Positions 1 through 5,728 of a stretch of 5,728 bases of DNA are shown here, piece by piece. Below the pieces are notes generated by a model. The model was not told the DNA's origin. It worked only from the letters and a program-made list of their open reading frames with translations, and did no database searches. The stretch's first letter is position 1. Every line of letters begins with the position of its first letter. This DNA is from Clostridiales bacterium (lineage in GTDB: Bacteria > Bacillota > Clostridia > Oscillospirales > Oscillospiraceae). The position numbers and the translations under genes are program-made. The stretch covers positions 5,554 to 11,281 of the forward strand of contig DQIA01000087.1 in NCBI GenBank assembly GCA_003525905.1, given 5' to 3'.

Positions 1-117
1 TGCGCAGCCGTTGGCGGCTTTGCCGCCTTACGGATGCGGCGTGCCCCTTGCGGGTAGTGAGCGCCATGCAGGCCGGCAATGATCACGGCACAAATTCATC
101 GGCGCAAGGCTCCCAAG

Positions 118-247
118 TTTGTCATTCCGAGGAGCAACGCGACGTGGGAATCTCGCAGAATATGGTCGGATAACAAGGCATTCCCGGCGAAATCGTAACT
201 GCCTTCCCGAGATCGCCACGTCGGCTGCGCCTCCTCGCAATGACAAA
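118..247. repeat. Palindromic dispersed element (MITE-like) with ~38-40 bp inverted termini
   Basis: The left arm (118-155) starts TTTGTCATTCCGAGGAG and ends GACGTGGGAATCTCG. The reverse complement of the right arm (208-247) starts TTTGTCATTGCGAGGAG and ends GACGTGGCGATCTCG. Outside a variable 6-8 base middle, 29 of 32 positions match. The 52-base core (156-207) has a smaller stem (AAGGCA 175-180 with TGCCTT 200-205). It carries no transposase, so if mobile it would depend on a partner elsewhere. I see no clear target-site duplication. The arm sequence (GTCATTsCGAGGAG...GACGTGG) is, from memory, a motif repeated many times in intergenic regions of gut Firmicutes and other bacteria. As RNA it would form one long hairpin. 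Confidence 0.85.
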
Positions 248-301
248 TCGGGGCTGCATGCCGTTTTATCGTCAGCCTGTTCGGATCGGCAGCATTGCGC
301 C

Positions 302-321
302 GGGAGCGGCACGCCGCTCCC
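302..321. repeat. Perfect 9+9 bp GC palindrome
   Basis: GGGAGCGGC (302-310) is separated by AC from its exact reverse complement GCCGCTCCC (313-321). In RNA it would fold as an 8-bp stem with a CACG loop. The continuation CCTACAA resembles the edge of another family of GC-rich intergenic repeats that I remember from clostridial genomes, but I cannot confirm this from one copy. There is no T-run after it on the plus strand, and none on the minus strand either, so it is not a typical terminator. Confidence 0.6.
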
Positions 322-398
322 CTACAACGCTCCATCGGCGGTTTTTCCGTCCCTTTTTCGGCAAAATTATGAACTTTTTGCAAAACGATAAAAAAGGA

Positions 399-427
399 TT
401 GATTTTGTCCGAAAAAAATCGTAATAT
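399..427 (+). promoter_or_regulatory. Probable sigma-A promoter of pckA
   Basis: TTGATT (399-404) is followed by a 17-base spacer and TAATAT (422-427), each matching four of six consensus positions. The region is markedly AT-rich within a GC-rich neighbourhood. An alternative pairing, TTGTCC (405-410) with TATAGA (427-432) and a 16-base spacer, is possible. Transcription would begin near 434, giving a leader of about 80 bases. Confidence 0.55.
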
Positions 428-438
428 ATAGATGCGAA

Positions 439-488
439 ACTACGGGAAACGTAGTGCAGAAGTAATTTCACGGCTGCTCCGGCAGCCG
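439..488 (+). promoter_or_regulatory. pckA 5' leader with two hairpins
   Basis: The first hairpin is ACTACG (439-444), loop GGAAA, CGTAGT (450-455), a perfect 6-bp stem that would sit almost at the 5' end of the transcript. The second is CGGCTGC (471-477), loop TCCG, GCAGCCG (482-488), a perfect 7-bp stem closed C(UCCG)G, which is an unusually stable UNCG-type tetraloop. Neither is followed by a T-run, so they are not terminators, and the Shine-Dalgarno at 501-507 lies outside both. A role in mRNA stability or protein binding is inference. I recognise no known riboswitch. Confidence 0.5.
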
Positions 489-516
489 GACAGTTCAAAG
501 AAAGAGGTAATCCAAA

Positions 517-2124
<1,608 letters not shown>

Positions 2125-2138
2125 TTGCATATTTTCCG

Positions 2139-2168
2139 AACAGGCCGCAGCAATGCGGCCTGTTTTTT
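2139..2168 (+). terminator. Rho-independent terminator of pckA
   Basis: CAGGCCGC (2141-2148), loop AGCAAT, GCGGCCTG (2155-2162) form a perfect 8-bp GC-rich stem followed directly by six T (2163-2168). Two A before the stem (2139-2140) can pair with the first two T. It begins 14 bases after the pckA stop and should separate pckA from the downstream operon. Confidence 0.93.
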
Positions 2169-2170
2169 AC

Positions 2171-2305
2171 TGCCGGAAAATCCCTTCAGGCTTTTCCGGC
2201 AATCGGACCGCAGTCCGCTGCGCGCACGGATCGTCCGCCTGCGGGCGGCGAACTCTGCGAGGCTTTTTTGCACACCGAAATGGACTTGCGATGCGCCTGC
2301 GCATC
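2171..2305. other. Intergenic stretch dense in small inverted repeats
   Basis: Successive perfect inverted repeats lie between the pckA terminator and the next promoter: TGCCGGAAAA (2171-2180) with TTTTCCGGCA (2192-2201); CGGAC (2204-2208) with GTCCG (2213-2217); CGGA (2227-2230) with TCCG (2234-2237); CCGCC (2235-2239) with GGCGG (2244-2248); and GATGCG (2290-2295) with CGCATC (2300-2305). A run of six T sits at 2264-2269. I see no protein-coding signal and no known RNA family. It could be degenerate repeat debris, a structured RNA, or chance pairing in GC-rich DNA. Confidence 0.4.
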
Positions 2306-2357
2306 CCCTGTCACGCAAAATTCTCTGCGCCGAGGGCTACCATTTTCCCGTCAAAGC

Positions 2358-2366
2358 TGGTATAAT
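2358..2366 (+). promoter_or_regulatory. Extended -10 promoter of the SPFH operon
   Basis: TG (2358-2359), one base, then a perfect TATAAT (2361-2366) make an extended -10 element. The hexamer 17 bases upstream (TACCAT, 2338-2343) is a poor -35, which is acceptable when the TGn extension is present. Transcription would start near 2373, leaving a leader of about 33 bases. I see no ECF-type TGAAAC/CGTA pair here, unlike the SigW control known for the related B. subtilis genes. Confidence 0.7.
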
Positions 2367-2392
2367 GGGAAAAAAATCTGCTTGCAGCAGGG

Positions 2393-2399
2393 AAGGGAG
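2393..2399 (+). promoter_or_regulatory. Shine-Dalgarno site fixing the SPFH gene start
   Basis: AAGGGAG lies 6 bases before the ATG at 2406. The upstream in-frame ATG at 2268 lies before the promoter and has no such site, so 2406 is the start. A small inverted repeat, CTGCT (2378-2382) with AGCAG (2386-2390), sits just 5' of the site; whether it matters is unknown. Confidence 0.85.
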
Positions 2400-2405
2400 C
2401 ATATT

Positions 2406-3791
2406 ATGGGTCTGATCAAAGCCGGTGTCGGCTCGCTCGGCGGCACGCTCGCCGATCAATGGAAGGAATTTTTCTACTGCGACGCGTTGTCGCCGGAGGT
2501 GCTGGCCGTCAAGGGCCAAAAGCGCGTCTCCGGGCGCAGCTCCAACACGAAGGGCAGCGACAACATCATCTCCAACGGCTCCGTCATTGCCGTGGCGGAC
2601 GGCCAGTGCATGATGATCGTGGAGCAGGGCAAGGTCGTGGAATTCTGCGCCGAGCCGGGCCAGTTCGTCTTTGACGCCTCGACGGAGCCGAGCATCTTTA
2701 CCGGCTCATTCGGCAAGAGCCTGCTCGATACGTTCAAGACCGTAGGCCGCCGCTTCACGTTCGGCGGAGACACGGGCAAGGACCAGCGCGTTTACTACTT
2801 CAATACCAAGGAGATCGTGGACAACAAGTTTGGCACGGCCACCCCGATCCCCTTCCGCGTTGTCGACCGCAACATCGGGCTGGATATCGATGTGTCCGTC
2901 CGCTGCAACGGCGTGTATTCCTACAAAATCTCCGACCCCATGCTGTTCTACACGCATGTGTGCGGCAATGTCGAGGGCGACTACAAGCGCTCCGAGATCG
3001 ACAGCATGCTCAAGACGGAGTTCATCAGCGCGCTGCAGCCCGCCTTTGCCCGCATCTCCGAGCTGGAGGTCCGCCCGAGCGCCCTGCCCGCCCACGCCGA
3101 GGAGCTTTCGACGTTCATGAACGAGACGCTCTCTCGCAAGTGGGGCGAGCTGCGCGGCCTGCAGGTCGTCTCCATTGCCATGAACCCCATCAGCCTCCCC
3201 GAGGAGGACGCAGAGCTCATCAAGCAGGCACAGCGCACGGCCATGCTGCGCGATCCGTCCATGGCGGCTGCCACGCTCACGGGTGCACAGGCCGAGGCCA
3301 TGAAGACCGCCGCCGGGAACAAGAACGGCGCGATGATGGGCTTCATGGGCATGGGCATGGCCCAGCAGGCAGGCGGCCTCAATGCGCAGGAGCTTTATGC
3401 CATGGGCCAGCAGCAGAAGGCTGCACCGGCTGCACCGGCTGCAGACGGCTGGAAATGCAGCTGCGGCGCAACGGCGACGGGCAACTTCTGCCCGAGCTGC
3501 GGAGCAAAGAAGCCGCAGCCTGCCGCAAACGGCTGGACGTGCACCTGCGGCCAGAGGAACACCGGAAAATTCTGCTCCGCCTGCGGCAAGCCGCGCCCTG
3601 CCGAGGGCTGGACCTGCGCCTGCGGCACGGTGAACCAGGGCAAGTTCTGCCAGAACTGCGGTGCGAAGAAGCCCGCGAACGAGCCGCAGTACCGCTGCGA
3701 CAAGTGCGGCTGGCAGCCGGAGGATCCGCGCCATCCGCCGAAATTCTGCCCCGAGTGCGGCGACCCCTTTGACTTCAACGATCAGGTCTGA
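2406..3791 (+). CDS. SPFH-domain (YdjI-like) protein with four C-terminal zinc ribbons
   Basis: SPFH proteins oligomerise at membrane surfaces as scaffolds. The YdjI branch (often labelled 'virion core protein') is linked in B. subtilis to bringing PspA to the membrane. The 461-residue product starts MGLIKAGVGSLGGTLADQW, typical of that branch, and has the SPFH domain at about 58-265 (note DGQCMMIVEQGKV at 65-77). A Met/Gly-rich linker (308-318) and an Ala/Pro stretch (339-346) follow. Four ribbons come next: C351/C353/C362/C365, C379/C381/C390/C393, C404/C406/C415/C418 and C431/C434/C448/C451. The first three share W-x-C-x-CG...FCxxCG, with a CxC first knuckle; the last is CxxC...CxxC. There is no signal peptide or clear membrane helix, so it is probably cytoplasmic and recruited by the anchored proteins encoded downstream. 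It is first in a three-gene operon. Family assignment is firm; the exact role is inferred. Confidence 0.92.
   Translation: MGLIKAGVGSLGGTLADQWKEFFYCDALSPEVLAVKGQKRVSGRSSNTKGSDNIISNGSVIAVADGQCMMIVEQGKVVEFCAEPGQFVFDASTEPSIFTGSFGKSLLDTFKTVGRRFTFGGDTGKDQRVYYFNTKEIVDNKFGTATPIPFRVVDRNIGLDIDVSVRCNGVYSYKISDPMLFYTHVCGNVEGDYKRSEIDSMLKTEFISALQPAFARISELEVRPSALPAHAEELSTFMNETLSRKWGELRGLQVVSIAMNPISLPEEDAELIKQAQRTAMLRDPSMAAATLTGAQAEAMKTAAGNKNGAMMGFMGMGMAQQAGGLNAQELYAMGQQQKAAPAAPAADGWKCSCGATATGNFCPSCGAKKPQPAANGWTCTCGQRNTGKFCSACGKPRPAEGWTCACGTVNQGKFCQNCGAKKPANEPQYRCDKCGWQPEDPRHPPKFCPECGDPFDFNDQV
3419..3444 (+). repeat. 9-bp tandem repeat in the SPFH gene linker
   Basis: GGCTGCACC occurs at 3419-3427 and 3428-3436 and is followed by a partial third copy, GGCTGCAG (3437-3444). 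It encodes the Ala-Ala-Pro linker just before the first zinc ribbon. The unit is a multiple of three, so copy-number change would alter linker length without a frameshift. Confidence 0.75.
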
Positions 3792-3811
3792 CGAAAGGGT
3801 GGGAACCTCGC

Positions 3812-4888
3812 ATGGCTGAAACGATCCAGTACAAATGCCCCTGCTGCGGCGGCCGCCTGGAATTCGACAGCGGCCTGCAAAAGATGAAGTGCCCGTACTG
3901 CGACACGACCTTCGATGTAGAGACGCTCGAGGGCTATGACGACGCGCTGAAGCAGGACGCCAAGGACGACATGCACTGGGACGCAGCGCAGCAGCCGTGG
4001 GACGACGTGCAGATGGGCGTTTACACCTGCAAGAGCTGCGGCGGCGAGCTGGTGTGCGACGAGAGCACCGCCGCGACGGCCTGCCCGTTCTGCGGCAATC
4101 CCATCGTGCTGACCGGCCGCCTGTCCGGCGACCTGAAGCCCGACTACGTCATTCCCTTCAAGCTCGACAAAAAGGCGGCCGAGGCCGCCCTGCGCAACCA
4201 TATGAAGGGCAAGCGCCTTCTGCCGAATCTGTTCCGCAGCGAAAACCGCATCTCCGAGGTCAAGGGCGTGTATGTGCCGTTCTGGCTGTTCGACGCCGAC
4301 GCCGACGCCCACATCCGCTACCACGCGACGCGCATCCGCACCTGGAGCGACCGCGACTATGACTACACCGAGACGCAGCACTATGCCATCCTGCGCAGCG
4401 GCGACCTCAGCTTCACCCACGTCCCGGTGGACGGCTCTTCCCGCATGCCGAACGACCTGATGGAATCCATCGAGCCGTTTGACTTCTCCAGCGCGGTCGA
4501 TTTTCAGACGGCCTACCTGTCCGGCTATCTTGCCGACCGCTATGATGTGAACGCAGACGACAGCATCGGCCGCGCGAACGAGCGCGTGAAAAAGAGCACG
4601 GAGTCCGTGTTCGCCTCGACCGTCGTGGGCTATCACACCGTCGTGCCCGAGAGCACATCCGTCCGCCTGGCCAACGGCAGGGTGCGCTATGCGCTCTACC
4701 CCGTGTGGCTGCTGAACACCGTATGGAACGGCAAAACGTTCTCGTTCGCCATGAACGGCCAGACCGGCAAATTCGTCGGCGACCTTCCCGTGGACAAGGG
4801 GAAAAAGTGGCGCTGGTTCGGTCTGGTCAGCGGCATCGCGGCAGCGGCAGCCTATGGCCTTGTGTGCCTGTGGCAGCTGCTGCACTGA
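3812..4888 (+). CDS. Double-zinc-ribbon, C-terminally membrane-anchored protein (YdjG-like)
   Basis: The 358-residue protein begins with a TFIIB-type zinc ribbon (C9/C12 and C27/C30), then a second ribbon (C73/C76 and C91/C94). A middle domain of about 220 residues follows, with the motif GVYVPFWLFD and, near its end, YPVWLLNTVWNGKTFSFAMN and GQTGKFVGDLPV. A basic patch (KGKKWRW) leads into one hydrophobic helix (about 335-355) at the very C-terminus. It is therefore predicted to be tail-anchored, with the ribbons in the cytoplasm. Relatives are often misnamed 'PriA-like' because of the zinc ribbons; there is no helicase domain here. The closest named counterpart by architecture is B. subtilis YdjG, which acts with YdjH and YdjI at the membrane. 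The start at 3812 follows AAAGGGTGGG (3794-3803), 20 bases after the SPFH stop, so the two are co-transcribed. No enzymatic activity can be assigned; I infer an anchoring or sensing role. Confidence 0.88.
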   Translation: MAETIQYKCPCCGGRLEFDSGLQKMKCPYCDTTFDVETLEGYDDALKQDAKDDMHWDAAQQPWDDVQMGVYTCKSCGGELVCDESTAATACPFCGNPIVLTGRLSGDLKPDYVIPFKLDKKAAEAALRNHMKGKRLLPNLFRSENRISEVKGVYVPFWLFDADADAHIRYHATRIRTWSDRDYDYTETQHYAILRSGDLSFTHVPVDGSSRMPNDLMESIEPFDFSSAVDFQTAYLSGYLADRYDVNADDSIGRANERVKKSTESVFASTVVGYHTVVPESTSVRLANGRVRYALYPVWLLNTVWNGKTFSFAMNGQTGKFVGDLPVDKGKKWRWFGLVSGIAAAAAYGLVCLWQLLH

Positions 4889-4902
4889 GGGAGGGGACGG
4901 AT

Positions 4903-5706
4903 ATGAAACGAACGCTTACCCTGCTCACGCTGCTGCTTGCCCTGCTGGCGCTGCTGGTCCTGCCCGCTGCAGCGGCGGATCTGCCCCGGCTGGTGGACAA
5001 CGCAGACCTGCTGATGGCGGATGACGCGGAAGCGCTGCTGGCCGACCTCGACAGCCGCAGCGAGGCGCTGCAGTTCGACATCGTCATCGTGACCGTCGAC
5101 TCGCTCGACGGCGAAACGCCGCGGAATTACGCGGAGGACTTCTTCTGGTACAACAACTACGGCCTCGGCGAGGACCGCGACGGCGCGCTCCTGCTCGTGG
5201 CCATGGACACGCGCGACTGGTACATCGCCACGCATGGCTTCGGCATCACCGCCATCACGCCCGCCGGGCGCGAGGCCATGGTGGACCGCTTCCTGCCCCA
5301 GCTCTCGAACGCCGAATATGCCGCGGCATTTTCCACGTTCACGGAGGAATGCGAGGATTATGTCAACCAAGCGAGGAACGGCTCCGCCTACGACACAGGG
5401 AACCTGCCCGACGAGCCGTTTGAAGCGCCGGGCTTCCTGTGGGTCGTGGCCTGCCTGCTGTTCGGCGCGCTCATCGGCGGCATCACGGTCGGCGTGATGG
5501 CAGCGAAGCACAAGACGGTGCGCCGTCAGCCCGCTGCGAACAGCTATGTTGTGCAGGACAGCCTGCACCTGACGCAGCAGTCCGACCTGTTCCTCTATGC
5601 CAACACGACGCGCACGGCGCGTCCGAAGGACAACGACCGCAGCGGAAGCGACGCACATTCCGGCTCCGGCGGCTCGTCGTTCGGCGGCGGAGGAGGAAAG
5701 TTCTGA
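4903..5706 (+). CDS. TPM-domain membrane protein (YdjH/YgcG-like)
   Basis: The 267-residue protein has a signal peptide (KR at 2-3, leucine-rich core 5-20, likely cleavage after Ala 24 or 25). A TPM domain (TLP18.3/Psb32/MOLO-1 family) follows at about 28-160, with its signature around GLGEDRDGALLLVAMDTRDW (87-106) and THGFG (110-114). A second hydrophobic segment (177-200) leads to a basic stretch and a tail containing SLHLTQQSDLFLY and a Ser/Gly-rich end, GGSSFGGGGGKF, usual for this family. The TPM domain should face outside and the tail the cytoplasm. Some TPM proteins are reported to bind calcium or act as acid phosphatases; no activity is proven by this sequence. The ATG at 4903 follows GAGGGG (4891-4896), 14 bases after the upstream stop, consistent with one operon. 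The reading frame also extends upstream inside the previous gene, but only this start gives a signal peptide. No terminator is visible in the 22 bases after the stop. Confidence 0.9.
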   Translation: MKRTLTLLTLLLALLALLVLPAAAADLPRLVDNADLLMADDAEALLADLDSRSEALQFDIVIVTVDSLDGETPRNYAEDFFWYNNYGLGEDRDGALLLVAMDTRDWYIATHGFGITAITPAGREAMVDRFLPQLSNAEYAAAFSTFTEECEDYVNQARNGSAYDTGNLPDEPFEAPGFLWVVACLLFGALIGGITVGVMAAKHKTVRRQPAANSYVVQDSLHLTQQSDLFLYANTTRTARPKDNDRSGSDAHSGSGGSSFGGGGGKF

Positions 5707-5728
5707 TACTGATTCCTGATTAAAACAT

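Larger units (their letters stand above)
1..398. other. Gene-free, repeat-rich region upstream of pckA
   Basis: I find no credible gene on either strand. The open frames that exist run through the inverted repeats and translate them into strings such as CHCEEAQPTWRS and HVALLLGMTN, which I recognise as typical false proteins made from dispersed clostridial repeats. The stretch holds a 6-bp GC hairpin (GGCGGC 13-18, loop TTT, GCCGCC 22-27) with no T-run after it, the 130-bp inverted-repeat element at 118-247, and the palindrome at 302-321. From about 355 the base composition switches sharply to AT-rich, marking the pckA promoter. A short tail of an upstream gene in the first ~57 bases cannot be excluded, but nothing recognisable is encoded there. 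Confidence 0.7.

Noticed and set aside
100..302. Distant 8-bp inverted pair CGGCGCAA (100-107) and TTGCGCCG (295-302) flanking the repeat element
   Set aside because: An 8-bp match across this span is expected about once by chance in GC-rich DNA, and another flanking pair (65-71 with 254-260) would cross it, so it is not good evidence for a larger nested element.
380..393. Possible CcpA (cre-like) operator GCAAAACGATAAAA before pckA
   Set aside because: Only the central part fits; at least three defining outer positions of the cre consensus fail, and AT-rich promoter sequence gives such matches easily.
28..431. Several 60-95 codon open frames on both strands at the left end
   Set aside because: They run through the inverted-repeat element and translate its arms. 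The peptides resemble well-known false annotations of such repeats.
2268..2405. A 46-codon N-terminal extension of the SPFH protein from the ATG at 2268
   Set aside because: It begins upstream of the extended -10 promoter, has no ribosome-binding site and encodes no family-like sequence, whereas the ATG at 2406 has both a Shine-Dalgarno site and the expected N-terminus.
2365..2415. A 16-residue leader peptide frame overlapping the SPFH start
   Set aside because: Its ATG lies within and just after the -10 box, upstream of the likely transcription start, so it would not be on the mRNA.
4292..4309. Three copies of GACGCC in the zinc-ribbon anchor gene
   Set aside because: It is a short hexamer run encoding Asp-Ala repeats, common in GC-rich coding sequence and with no sign of a separate function.
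2706..5658. Long minus-strand open frames opposite the three operon genes (2706-3734, 3782-4885, 4852-5658)
   Set aside because: They are the same antisense shadow effect. They lack ribosome-binding sites and families, and overlap well-supported plus-strand proteins.

Overview
The window looks like chromosome from a high-GC, Gram-positive-type gut anaerobe, most likely a clostridium of the Oscillospiraceae/Ruminococcaceae group. This rests on strongly GC-rich third codon positions, purine-rich Shine-Dalgarno sites, an ATP-type PEP carboxykinase, a dispersed palindromic repeat of a kind I remember from such genomes, and an SPFH / zinc-ribbon / TPM gene trio that recurs in clostridia. The placement is inference; no rRNA or other lineage marker is present.

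Layout. Positions 1-398 hold no gene I can support. They carry a short GC hairpin (13-27), a ~130-bp element with long imperfect terminal inverted repeats (118-247) and a perfect GC-rich palindrome (302-321). An AT-rich promoter region (about 399-427) and a leader with two small hairpins (439-455, 471-488) precede pckA (517-2124), an intact ATP-dependent PEP carboxykinase. pckA ends in a strong intrinsic terminator (2139-2168), so it is probably transcribed alone. A 237-base gap follows, dense in small inverted repeats (2171-2305), and ends in an extended -10 promoter (TGnTATAAT, 2358-2366).

That promoter drives three tightly spaced same-strand genes: an SPFH-domain protein with four C-terminal zinc ribbons (2406-3791), a double-zinc-ribbon protein with a C-terminal membrane anchor (3812-4888), and a TPM-domain protein with a signal peptide and a second membrane segment (4903-5706). 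Gaps are 20 and 14 bases, and each gene has its own Shine-Dalgarno site. The last 22 bases after the third stop hold nothing recognisable.

How they work together. PckA interconverts oxaloacetate and PEP in central metabolism and has no evident link to the trio. The trio matches, by family, the Bacillus subtilis ydjG-ydjH-ydjI genes, which lie beside pspA and take part in membrane (phage-shock-type) stress responses, with YdjI as the SPFH member. Here the gene order differs, no pspA is visible, the SPFH protein carries an added array of zinc ribbons, and the promoter looks housekeeping rather than ECF-type. I read it as a membrane-surface complex: two anchored proteins (zinc-ribbon and TPM) plus an oligomerising SPFH scaffold, carrying six predicted zinc sites per set of subunits. 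This is the most interesting content of the window, but it is a variant of a recognisable module and not a wholly unknown system.
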